Shown piece after piece: positions 1 through 11,592 of a stretch of 64,000 nt of DNA. The position numbers were made by a program, and so were the translations under genes. The notes under the pieces are model-generated. The model was not told where the DNA came from. It did no database searches and worked only from the letters and a program-made list of their open reading frames with translations. Every line of letters starts with the position of its first letter. Position 1 is the first letter of the stretch. Location: contig BROG01000155.1 of assembly GCA_030159075.1 (NCBI GenBank), positions 186,001 through 250,000 on the forward strand, in the 5' to 3' direction. The DNA comes from Atrina japonica (taxonomy: Eukaryota > Mollusca > Bivalvia > Pterioida > Pinnidae).

Positions 1-208
1 GTTGGTTTCCTGTCCTGCGGATGAGACAGTCAAAACCGAGGTCCCGTGTCACAGTAGGTGTCGGCACGTTAAAGAACCCTCGCTGCTCAATGGCCGTAAG
101 TGCCGAGCAAAGGCCAAAATTTGAAGCCCTTCGCCGGCATTTGGTGACTTCTCCATATGAGTGAAATATTCTTGAGTGAGACGTTAAACAACAACAAACA
201 AACAAACA
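1..208 (+). mobile_element. tRNA-derived SINE, 5' end cut by window edge
   Basis: The stretch matches the body and tail of the complete SINE at 59929-60208: the same 'gtcccgtgtcacagtaggtg' block, the same 'tgctcaatggccgtaagtgc' block, the same 'ccatatgagtgaaatattct' block and a tail of 'acgttaaac' followed by (AAAC)n. The tRNA-like head lies upstream of the window. It abuts a reverse-strand PLE fragment. Noncoding, mobilised in trans by a LINE-type machinery in known SINEs. Confidence 0.85.
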
Positions 209-210
209 AA

Positions 211-600
211 ACGTTTATCGTAAACGTTGCTTGTTACTGCTTGTTAATTTTCCGTCTTTGTCTATATTAAGTAAAATATCCAAGTAGAAAGCGTATGTAT
301 TAGCTTTGTTGTGTCTTTAATTTTTAGTTCTTTGGGACTCGCATACGTATGAAAATTGTCATTATTAATTGACAAAACACCATCGATATATCTAAATATC
401 AAATTAAAGTCAGGATCTACCTTTTTCTTCTATTTATTTAAAATTTTCAGAATGAAGTTTGCTTAATATGAAGAAAATAAACAGGTCGGCTTATAAAAGG
501 ACACAATTGGTCTCCATTGGAATGCCGACGGTTTACTGAAAGACTGGTCTCCAAACACTAAATAAATATTGTTTATAATAATTTTCAGCATCTTTTTGTA
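211..600 (-). mobile_element. PLE fragment, reverse transcriptase palm region, decayed
   Basis: Read on the minus strand this aligns with the catalytic region of the better copies at 34020-34390 and 51350-51730: the GIPMG-type motif B block, then the Y-I-D motif C block, then the following 'IYPSELEIKDT'-like segment. The motif C aspartate pair reads Y-I-D-G instead of Y-I-D-D, and frames are broken, so this copy cannot encode an active enzyme. Both ends are missing. Confidence 0.8.
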
Positions 601-1544
601 AAACACAATTTTCAAGTTTTAGTAATGATTTTAAAGAAAATGATGAAATGTAAATTGAAATCTGAATTTCCTTTCTTTCCAAGTGTTATGGTAGTCATGA
701 AGCAGACATGTTCGTACAGATCTAGATAATGCGTGTTTGGCAGAATATGTATATACAGCAATGTCGCCAAAGCACCTTAAAAGAGGAATACTTCCTTTTT
801 AATTCTTGCATAATCGATGATATATATGTTTTTATTGCCATGGTTATGATTCATTTCACTAGGGTATTTTCAATAAATGTATATTTTAGAAAATACCAGG
901 ATATGAAATAATCAGTGTGAGTAGTTGTTCGTATTTTCTCTTCTCTCAGCACAACTCATCCTGTTATATATTTTTATGAAGTAATACTACAAGGATTTCT
1001 GTACATCTGTATATGCATGTAGCACAATACTTAGAAAAACGCTATCTCACTATTTGTACCTGTTGTATAAAGCTTAAACGCTCTCTCATTATTTGCACAT
1101 GTAACATAATACTTAAATGAGATTTTACTATATGTATATGTAACATTAAATCTAAACATTATTTAACTGTCTGTACATAAATAATTGCACCTATAGGACT
1201 TTGTACGCCAATAACTTACACACTGATGATATGTACGCCTACATAATTTGGTTGGAGTTTTTCGAGACCAAATCGTTATTACAAATAATAGTATATATAT
1301 GACAAAAAAATGTTCAGTTTTATGAGATTATTGCTGCATTATTACTGTTTTGTCCCCACACTTTTAGGTAGCGTAGGCAGCGACGTGCATAGATTGTTTT
1401 TTTCTTAGTATAATGAAATTGTATCGAGTAGAAATCAATTCTGCACGTAACTAAATGCTTTGACACAAGATAGGCAATAGGGATTATTCTTTATTACAGT
1501 ATATAAACATATTGTAAGTTGAATGAACAGAATACAAGAAAGGC
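601..1544. other. AT-rich noncoding stretch
   Basis: No open frame with coding character, no RNA gene and no clear repeat is seen. The 60-codon frame at 729-911 has no recognisable features. Confidence 0.5.
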
Positions 1545-2013
1545 GGTTGGGGTATTTAGAGGTGTTGTAAGTCAGATGGTCAGAAAGCAAGATAGTATAG
1601 TGAATTGGGGTATATAGAGACGTTGTAAGTGAAATGGACAGAATACAGATAGGGAATTGGGATATACAGAAGCGTTGTATGTCAAATGGATAGAATACAA
1701 GATAGGGAATTGGGGTAAAAAGAGACGTTGTATGTCAAATGTACAGAATACAAGATAGGCAGTTTGGGTATATAGAGACGATGTAAGCCAGATGGACAGA
1801 ATACAAAATAGGTAATTGGAGTATTCTCAAGGTATAGGGTATATAGAGACGTTGTAAGTGAGATGGATAGAATGGACAGAATACAAAATAGGTAATTGGA
1901 GTATTCTCAAGGTATAGGGTATATAGAGACGTTGTAAGTGAGATGGATAGAATGGATAGAATACAAAATAGGTAATTGGAGTATTCTTAATTGGGGTATA
2001 TAGAGACGTTTGG
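1545..2013. repeat. minisatellite, unit about 58-64 bp
   Basis: About eight imperfect copies of a unit built from 'tatagagacgttgtaagt', 'agatggacagaata' and 'ataggtaattgga'. The last copies (about 1830-2010) are near identical, so the array has expanded recently at its right end. Confidence 0.85.
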
Positions 2014-2100
2014 AGAACAGAATCAGACTTCATCATGCCAGAGACTTTAAATATCTAAATGTAATTGTATCTGTGATTGTTTGTGTTTAATATCAATGTA

Positions 2101-2573
2101 TTTCATTTCCAAGGTTTCTCTAAAATGAACATGACGTTTTGCTGTAAAACGAGAAGTTTTGGCGCATTTGAATTACGCGATATTCTTGCAAATACATCAA
2201 CACACGTTTATGTGAACTGAAATTTTAAAGAAGTTATAAACACAAGTTCTCAAATACTCCAAGGTTTCCAACTTTCAGATGCTGTTCACAGAGATATTGA
2301 AGTAGTCCAAGGTTACAAGCTTTCAGAGGCTGTAAACACCAATTCTCAAGTACTCCAAGGTTCCAATCCTTCAGAGGCTGTAATCACAACTTATTTCATT
2401 TCCATGGTTTCTCTAAAATGAACATGACGTTTTGCTGTAAAACGAGAAGTTTTGGCGCATTTGATTTAAGCGGTATTCTTGCAAATACATCAACACACGT
2501 TTATGTGAACTGAAATTTTAAAGAAGTTATGAACACAAGTTCTCAAATACTCCAAGGTTTCCAACATTCAGAG
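2101..2573. repeat. direct duplication, about 180-bp block repeated at 293-bp offset
   Basis: The block at 2101-2280 recurs at 2394-2573 with few differences (shared pieces include 'aaaatgaacatgacgttttg' and 'caacacacgtttatgtgaac'). The spacer between carries further short 'ctccaaggtt' repeats that continue to about 2700. This looks like a local segmental duplication and is noncoding. Confidence 0.85.
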
Positions 2574-3119
2574 ATACTGAAGTACTCCAAGGTGACTAGC
2601 TTTAAGAGACTAAAATCAGGCTCTAAAGGTCCCTAGCTTTCGAAAACTGTAAAAAGCCCAAGATCCTAGATTTCAGAGGGCTGTTAACACAGTGCTAAAG
2701 ACTGTTAAGTTCAATAGTTTTATAGTATTTTTTTAATACAGAATGGCGGTTTCAGCCTAGAAAACATGGAAAAGAATTATTGTGACCTGACGAATTCAAA
2801 TCAATTATATAAGGTATATATTAAACTGCAATTTAAAGTGGCTAAAGTGGCTAATGGCTAATAACAACTTTCACAGCCTGCGTTGATTATCATTACCATA
2901 TTTCTAAATAATATACATAATGGTACGATCCTATAACGTTCTATGTAAATATATCATGTTAACTAGCTTTATTTGTATAAACAGTTTCCTTTGATTTTTT
3001 TTTCTACATTTTGAATAATTATTCTATGACAGCGTGACTATAACGTTCTATGTAAATGTATCGTGCTAAGTAGAGTTATTTGTAAAAGCATTTTTTCGTT
3101 GATTTTTTATTCTATTCAG

Positions 3120-3884
3120 AAGGTCGATGACAGCGGGCATTACAGCAATGGTGATGCTGAAAATCAGACTCCTGAATGTTCTCCGAACGTAGATGAAACT
3201 GAGTTAGTAATAATGGAGATATCCACAGATGTTGAAAAGAGTTATATATCTGTAGAATTTGAAGGTGATGTAAATTCCAATTATCATCCATATCCGTATG
3301 AACCGAAAGAATCATCTGAAGAGACGGAACTGGAATATAAAATGCAATCCACTTCGAACACCCTGGACGCAAAGACTTTGCGTGCGTGTTCGCATGGAGA
3401 ACTTTTAACGAATCAAAATAAATCTACGCCAAACATTTCTACATTCTCGTCAAAAAGTTGTAGGGAATCATCTGTTTATATTGAAGGTACGTCGTCGGGA
3501 TCAAACTCCATTTTGTATACAAATAAGTCAGATACAAGTGACTATCGTCAAGTATACAGTAAACACAACATACGGAACGAAATCTGCAGCCATGATACCA
3601 ACATAGCCAATAACTCAGAAGAATCTCAAACACAAAAAGAAATGCCATCTCTAGAAAATATGTTTGAATTCGAAGACTCTGACTCAGATCCCGGCTCAGA
3701 AATTAATGAATATTCAAATAAAGAAGAAATGGCTTGTGAAAATGGTTACAGTAAATTCGAAATATTAGAAAGTGACTTTTGTGAATCAGATAGCGATAAC
3801 GCATCCGATTTTGTAGAATACTGCAAAGTGACAAAATCATCGAATAGTATGGTAGAATACAAAGAGTTTCTCACATCTGTCTAA
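3120..3884 (+). CDS. terminal coding exon of an acidic, Ser-rich protein of unknown function
   Basis: An open frame begins right after a good 3' splice site (pyrimidine-rich tract ending 'ttctattcag' at 3119) and runs 254 codons to TAA at 3882. The exon starts in phase 0. The product is hydrophilic and strongly acidic, rich in Ser, Glu, Asp and Asn, with clusters such as 'EFEDSDSDPGSEINEYSN' and 'SDFCESDSDNASDFVEY'. It has no hydrophobic segment and looks disordered, with many potential casein-kinase-2 type Ser/acidic sites. The preceding exons lie upstream, at least partly outside the window. An AATAAA at 4140 could end the transcript. I do not recognise the family. A cytoplasmic tail or scaffold-like C-terminus is possible, but that is inference. 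A candidate frame upstream of the splice site (from 3063) is probably intron. Confidence 0.7.
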   Translation, partial: KVDDSGHYSNGDAENQTPECSPNVDETELVIMEISTDVEKSYISVEFEGDVNSNYHPYPYEPKESSEETELEYKMQSTSNTLDAKTLRACSHGELLTNQNKSTPNISTFSSKSCRESSVYIEGTSSGSNSILYTNKSDTSDYRQVYSKHNIRNEICSHDTNIANNSEESQTQKEMPSLENMFEFEDSDSDPGSEINEYSNKEEMACENGYSKFEILESDFCESDSDNASDFVEYCKVTKSSNSMVEYKEFLTSV

Positions 3885-4139
3885 AATACTTTGTACAAGA
3901 ATTGTTTATATCAATGTGCAATTATCACAACTGTATCTATTGCCGAAAGAGCGATGCGTGTAATATGTTTATATAAAGAAAAAATACGCCTCCAAGTGTA
4001 AATATGTAATGAATCAGAAGTTATTAAGTATACCGAACAGAAATTTTTCGAGTTGTTCTGTTCCGTCACGGTTTGTCATAATACACCTTTTTCTAGTTTT
4101 TTGTTCCGTCATGATTTGTAATGATAGTAATCATATTCA

Positions 4140-4145
4140 AATAAA
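4140..4145 (+). promoter_or_regulatory. candidate polyadenylation signal AATAAA
   Basis: AATAAA lies 256 nt past the stop codon of the terminal exon ending at 3884. It is the first canonical hexamer on this strand that I see after the stop. Confidence 0.45.
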
Positions 4146-4909
4146 ATAAGTATGACAACGCACTTCCTGTTAAGCAGTTGTTTGTAAGTATAACATGGGA
4201 TATGGATACTAATACTATGCCGTGAAAGATGCAAGATGACCTGAGTACAAACTAAACCGTCAAAACTGAACGTAATGGAAAAACTCGAAAAAGATCTATT
4301 GTATGTAGCGCCAAAGAAATGCAGACTGGATCACTCCAAGTTAAGCAGTGTATTAGATGTATGTGACCTTGTATATGGATAACATGCAGTGAAATGTGCA
4401 ATATTTGAAAAGCATCCTGTAGCAAAGTGATGGCACTCGTCATCTTTACACGGAATAACTTTCGCCTGCATTTCATTGAAGTCACGAAGTCTGAGTACAA
4501 ACTATTTCGACAAATCTGAAAAGAATAGAACAACAAGAATTTTAAGTATTATTCAAAGAAAGAAAAATGCAACAAATGGCTGATACCACCGTGAGGTCAA
4601 CATAGTGTGTGGAAATATTGTCGGATCTTGCCAGTGAAAGATGATAGCGATGTATAGATCAACTTTCATTGATTTATGATGATAAGTAAAGAAAACAACT
4701 GCTTAAACAAATTATTGATAGATGACAAATTACAAAGCAAATATCCATATTCCCCCTGTCTGCTATATTGATAATGAACCAAGTGATAATGTCTTCTGAA
4801 CCAATAGTTATAAATGAGATGTACAATAAGACAATCAAGTTATGACTGTAACGATGACCCCAACAAAAGCGCATAAAATTAAATGCAAACAGGAATAAAG
4901 CAAATCAAT

Positions 4910-6054
<1,145 letters not shown>

Positions 6055-6190
6055 AAACATCTCTGATACCAAAGTATAAATCTTTAGGATGTCCAGGACA
6101 CAGCTACAAATCCGGCAAAAATGGACGGACAGGGACCTCTGGAAACCAAGAGTTGGGATCAGGTGCCAAGGAACGAGCATTTGTGCATCT
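6055..6190 (-). mobile_element. PLE 3'-end fragment
   Basis: On the plus strand it reads as the reverse complement of the PLE 3' terminus: 'gataccaaagtataaat', 'ggatgtccaggacac', 'ggacctctggaaaccaag', then a diverged 'gatcaggtgcca'. Only the terminal part of the 3' untranslated region is present. Confidence 0.8.
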
Positions 6191-6714
6191 CTATTTGACT
6201 TTCAGACGAGGAATCGTTGATTAACGGTTTTGATTTTTTTCTGTTTCTTAAAACGCTAAGATGGTTTAATTAATGCATTCATTGGGTTCTATATATAAAC
6301 ATACGTGTATGTACATATGATTTGTAACAATACCTTTAAAATGATGTCGCTGCATAATACGTAACTGCTGAATGCATATCATTGTCATATGAAAATAACG
6401 GTTAATGATTCTACGATCGCAATGCTTTGGAATCACGTTATTGTAGTGTGAATATTTACAGGTATCCAAACACAGGTAAACAAAGAAATTGTCAGGTAAA
6501 ATTGATATTCAAAATGAATTTGTAAAAGAGAATGAATGACTGGGGCATTTATTGGGATCAAATTATAATATTTTGGTTTTATTATTATAGTAAAAATATT
6601 ATAACAAAACAAATAATTAATGATGGAAACATAGAACAAAAAATAAGATTAGAATGGTATTGAAAAGGAATGTGTAAAAAGGGATAAATAATTGAGGGTG
6701 TGTATTACAATCAA

Positions 6715-6945
6715 ATATAAAAATAACAGATACTAAAGAATTAATCATTACTACTTCAGGATGTTGAGCAGACAATATACAAATCTGGTGAACACTGGAA
6801 ATCCAGAGGTAGGATCAGGTGCTATGGAGCAGTAAGCATCCCCTGTTGACCGGTCATACCCGTCTTGACTCCACAGAAAATTGAGAATGAAATTAGTGAG
6901 GAATAAATTTTCGTCACAATTTGTACACACGACTCAACAACTGCT
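6715..6945 (-). mobile_element. PLE 3'-end fragment
   Basis: Antisense PLE 3' region: diverged 'gatactaaag', 'ggaaatccagaggtaggatc', 'agtaagcatcccctgttgac', 'cggtcatacccgt' and 'tccacag'. Same orientation as the fragment 500 bp to the left, but more diverged. Confidence 0.75.
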
Positions 6946-7011
6946 ATCTAACAGGTTACTCAAACTATTCTTAATCTTATAGAAACAAATTATAATTACA
7001 GAGCGTTCAAA

Positions 7012-7082
7012 TCTTGTGGTTGCACGGTGATGTGGCAAACAGTTGGTGAGCGGGAGATCGAATCCTGAAGGAGTAGAACTCT
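7012..7082 (+). mobile_element. possible decayed tRNA-derived SINE head
   Basis: The block has a tRNA-like look: 'tgtggttgcacggtgatgtg', and about 25 nt later a B-box-like 'gagatcgaatcctg'. No cloverleaf is convincing and no tail is seen. It could be chance. Confidence 0.25.
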
Positions 7083-7748
7083 AGCATCTTGTCCCATTCG
7101 CTGAATTGCTGCTGACATTTACGACTTTTGCGTAGAATATGTTGCATTCAGTTCCAGTTCATATATATTATGAATCCATGGTTATATCTATTTAGTTGAC
7201 ACGTTGGCAACAATGTCCAGATCCTCAGTAATACCAGTTGTTTGACTGTTTTCGTGATTTATAATCAATATTTTGACATTTTGTGTTGGTCATGTGTAAA
7301 GTGTTTTTTTTTCGTTCATCAAAGTGATTAATATGCATTATCCCGTTGCCATATTTAAACAATTGAAATTGAATCCGTCTTGTTAGATCGGTAGTTGTTT
7401 TCGATTAAAATACTTGAATGTCTGCGAACAAATATTGGCAAACTGAATTATTAGAAAGTATAAATCAATTTTAGTTGTTATTAAGTCCATGATGTAGCTC
7501 GTGTTGGGTTTGTTTTAAGTTTTAACTAACTTGAGTTTTTTCTGTCAATACTTGATTCACATTATCATCCATCAGGAGCACGTGACTGTCTCTTTACTGC
7601 AATGAAGTGTACTATATCCCGATATGAATGAAGATTCAAGTTCCTCTCGTCTTTCTGATTTTCTATTTTGGCGCTTCGATTTTCAAAAAAATTCCCCCAT
7701 TATATTTCTTGATTTTGTGAAGTATTTTAATCATCATGTGTTAAACAA

Positions 7749-7775
7749 AACACATACACACACACACACACACAC

Positions 7776-7868
<93 letters not shown>
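7749..7868. repeat. compound (CA)n-(TA)n microsatellite
   Basis: About 12 CA units followed by about 45 TA units. A PLE fragment in forward orientation starts about 110 bp downstream. Confidence 0.98.
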
Positions 7869-7871
<3 letters not shown>

Positions 7872-7979
7872 CGCTAAAAGTAAATATTTTAGCATATCCA
7901 AATAATGTAGTGGATAGAGAAATATTTTGTTTACTGTTGAAACTTTAATATTGATATTTCATTTCTTTACACAACTATT

Positions 7980-8975
7980 CTACATAAAAAATTAAAAGAA
8001 AGACTTTTTAGCATCATAGACAACTGTTTTTCACTAAAGGTGGTACCCGAAAATTTAAATATCTAGTGATTGGCTATCAGGATACTTATTTCGTCAAACA
8101 CCACTCTGATTCTATACATAAATACACAGAAGTTGATATAAAAACATGCTGGAATTTCTAAAAGACAATATATTTGTAATGGGAACCAATTGTGTCCCTT
8201 TATTGACCGACCTGTTCCTTTATTCATACGACGCAGACTTCATTCAGAAACTGCTGAATCAAAAGAAGAAAAAGTTAGCGGTGTCCTTTAATTTGACATT
8301 GAGATATATCGACGACGTTTTGTGAATTAAAAATGACAATTTTCATACATATGTCAATGCGATATATCCCAGCGAACTACAAATTAAAGATACAACACAA
8401 TCAAGCACACACGCTTCATATTTAGACATTTTACATAATATAGACACAGACGGGAAATTGGCAACTAAGCTATACAACAAACGCGACGATTTCGGCTTTT
8501 CCATCGTATATTTGCCACATTTAAGTAGTAATATCCCTCATATGGAGTTTATATCTCACAAATGATACGATATACCAGGGCGTGTTCAACATATGAAGAT
8601 TTTCATATACAGAGGTAAACTACTCAATGACAAATTATTGACACAGGGATAACGAAAACCGCGTTTAATGTCAACTTTCCGCAAATTTTACGGTCGGTAT
8701 AATAGTCTTACTCTGTTTCACTAAGTGAAATGTTGAGTTGCTTTTTCGTTGGCGGTTGTTGAGACGTCTGTACCAATTGAGACGAAGATTCACCTCATTG
8801 GCATTGACCATGGTCTCACGACGGGTGTGACCGGTCAGCAGGGGATGCTTACTCCTCCATGGCACCTGATCCCACATCGTGGTTTCCAGAGATCCGTGTT
8901 TGGCCATTTTTACCGGATTTGTATCGATGTACTGGACATTCTATTGATTTATACTTTGGTATCTGAGATTTTTTA
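7980..8975 (+). pseudogene. PLE fragment: C-terminal half of reverse transcriptase plus 3' end, dead
   Basis: Aligns with 33846-34920 of the best copy. It starts after RT motif A (the K-L-K-E-R-L segment) and runs through a motif C with intact Y-I-D-D, the C-terminal domain and the whole 3' end to the 'tttatactttggtatctgag' terminus. A deletion of about 40 bp removes the stretch leading into motif B. The codon after Y-I-D-D-V-L is a TGA, and the C-terminal part has a TAA and several frameshifts. The upstream two thirds are missing. It codes for nothing. Confidence 0.88.
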
Positions 8976-9124
8976 TATTCTTACATTTCAAGAAGTGAAT
9001 TAACACATCATTAAGTCGAAATAACACAATACTAAATAATCTATAAACCTCAAGTTGTAATCGTCAGGACATACAGGAGTTTTATATATAAGATGTACAT
9101 TGGACAAAAACGGATATACAAATG

Positions 9125-9312
9125 TTGGATGCGGGATAATAGTAATCTAATGGTGGAGGAGGAAACCCGGTTAATGTGAAAAAGACCGTCTGCCCTCCAC
9201 AAGTAAACTGACAAGCATTCCCACAGCACGACTCGAACCTGCCGTGACAAGAGGTGGCAAACTGCATAGTTTAAAGCTCAATTCTGTTAACACTCGGTCA
9301 CGGGGACTCCTA
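9125..9312 (-). mobile_element. tRNA-derived SINE, second type
   Basis: On the minus strand it begins 'ggagtccccgtgaccgagtg', has a B-box-like 'caggttcgagtc' about 70 nt in, and continues with 'gtttacttgtggagggcaga' and 'accgggtttcctcctccacc'. The same order is found, decayed, at 11430-11592, 28205-28370 and 46535-46720. The repeated tRNA-like promoter boxes and recurring body are what support a SINE. Confidence 0.6.
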
Positions 9313-11030
9313 CTACTAATTAAAGTTGCTGTGGTTACATGAAAAACATATAGATAATAAATATCTTTCAATACCATCAAAACAAACTCATAGATATTCG
9401 AATACCCTACCATCGCCGTGATGTTTCCGAGTTAGCATGTTTTCCTTTTGTAAATTGCCTTCAAATTGGATGGGATATGGATTGCATTTCCCCTTAAATT
9501 TTCCTTCCCCTTATATTGCCATCGTCGATTGCTATCGTTTCGTTCCATGGATGTGAAAATCTCAGAATAAATACTTATCTTCGTTTGTGTATAGATCTGA
9601 TCTGATTAAATCATGTTTCGTCTTTGTATAAACTCGTATAGATGTTAAATAAAAGGATTTTCGTATACACCAAGCACAGTAAATCTCCTCATATTTCAAT
9701 TTCCAAGTTTGCCATACTCCATCACTGATTGTGTGTCATGTGTAATTGCGGTGATATTAAAATGTAATCATACGGCACAACTCCAGTAGGGAATTGTCTC
9801 AATAAATATCCGATTTACACAAAAAAAAATCTGAGACCTAATTACAAACACGAAATGCATTTTTCTAGCTCATGGACAAATTATTTAAATTAGCAACTAA
9901 ATTTACTGAGGAGAGCGGTAGCGATCGATACCACGTGGGTACAAAGTGATTACCGTACCAAGAATGGAGAGAAATGCTTGTCTACTACGGATTTTCTTTT
10001 GTGCCTTCAACACCATTAGGGCTGTTTATCCGTCCATGTAGTTGAACGACGACAATGCATAAACATATGATGTGGATCTAAAGACCAGAATTTACAGGTA
10101 CAGCGTTTGATTTTAACAGGTAATTCAAAACCACAAAGTATTGTTGTAGTCAAAGTACAGTTATTGGTAATCAAATTACCGTTTCTAAATATTACAAATA
10201 TGGAGGATCTGGAGAGATTGACATTTCTACAGTTGATACTCAAACCTCCAAGGAAATCATTTTCAATGTGGAGTGCGAACTAAGGTGACATATTGTTTTT
10301 ATCATTCTTCTCTTTTATATAGTTAAAACGTAAATCTTCATTAAATGTACACGTGCCGTCTATTTATAAAGTTGTCCGTTTACAATCGATTTCTCACTTT
10401 TAAAGCACAATTACTTTATGAATTTCTATTGATTTTTTTATATTTATAATATTGAGAATGAAAGGTCAGCTCTAATAATGGTTAGGACATAGGACAAATT
10501 GTAGATTTTAAACAATATAAATTGTGTTTATGCCTACAAATTATTTCATACGACAGTGATGAGCAAACCTTACATATTTGTACATATAATGATTCTGTTC
10601 GACAACCTGTCGCTACTTCTGTAGTAAGGTAATCAATATAAATGATATGTATAAAATAACGTCGAATGGATAAATTACACATTCATACTAATATAGGAGG
10701 TTTAGTGCATCGTTAAAGGTCAATGTATGGTTTGAAATATACAGTTGTAATATTGAGATGTGACAGAAATAGTCAACAAAATCATATTTGTCCTTCGTTA
10801 ACTGTCATCTGACTCTTTTTATAATCAATATTTGTCATCCGTTTCATGCCATTTCATCAACAAATGTTATTTTTGAAGCTTTGAAATGTCGGTCAGCGAA
10901 ATATTTTATAAATCTTGGGGCTTTGCAGAAATTAATTGGCGTGTGTGTATGTTGGTAGATTTTCAGTCAAAATATTCTTGAAGTTTTTCTAAATACAGAG
11001 GTCTAAACACCACCACCACCAACAACAACA
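9313..11030. other. AT-rich noncoding stretch
   Basis: Short open frames only, none with recognisable domains or flanked by convincing splice sites. Confidence 0.5.
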
Positions 11031-11032
11031 AC

Positions 11033-11035
11033 AAT

Positions 11036-11105
<70 letters not shown>
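11033..11105. repeat. (ACT)n microsatellite
   Basis: About 24 tandem ACT trinucleotides preceded by short (CAC)n and (CAA)n tracts. Confidence 0.97.
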
Positions 11106-11106
<1 letters not shown>

Positions 11107-11429
11107 CTAGTGGTAGTAGAAGTTTGCCTATTTATTTTCTTTCAAATTCTATTGATAAAGTCCATATGATGGACATTATATCTATTGTACTTATGTTTCA
11201 GAATAATCACAGTCAATATTTCGCTACAATAGTGTGCTCTTTTCATTTAAATTTATTTCTTTTGATCAAATAAGATCCATGCCTCAGTCAGGAAAAATAA
11301 TGACAGTTCGTTTCTAAGCTATAGGCCACAAAACAACGTTCATTTCTTGTAAATGTATTTTGATACATTTAAGTATTCATCATATCATACTATTGAATGG
11401 TGTATTATGCTGCAACAATTTTTCAGTTA

Positions 11430-11592
11430 TATGGCGGTTCCAGGGGAGAGCCCAACCTCCGGACTTTCACAAGTAAACAGGCAATCTTATTTATAAAATC
11501 AACTTCGGTTCCCGCAAGGCTGGAACCCGCTCTGACAAGACGTGAAAGACTAATGGCGATGCCCTAACAACTCAGCTTCGGGGAACCCTATC
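11430..11592 (-). mobile_element. decayed tRNA-derived SINE, second type
   Basis: Same order as the copy at 9125-9312 on the minus strand: 'ttccccgaagctgagttgtt', 'gtcagagcgggttccagcc', 'gtttacttgtgaaagtccgg'. Strongly diverged. Confidence 0.5.

Noticed and set aside
1201..1240. CTGATGA hit near 1222 as a hammerhead
   Set aside because: There is no GAAAC at a suitable distance and no stem I partner.
8325..8327. TGA after Y-I-D-D-V-L in the PLE fragment as a selenocysteine codon
   Set aside because: Other copies have TCA (Ser) there, and this copy also has a TAA and several frameshifts; it is simple decay.
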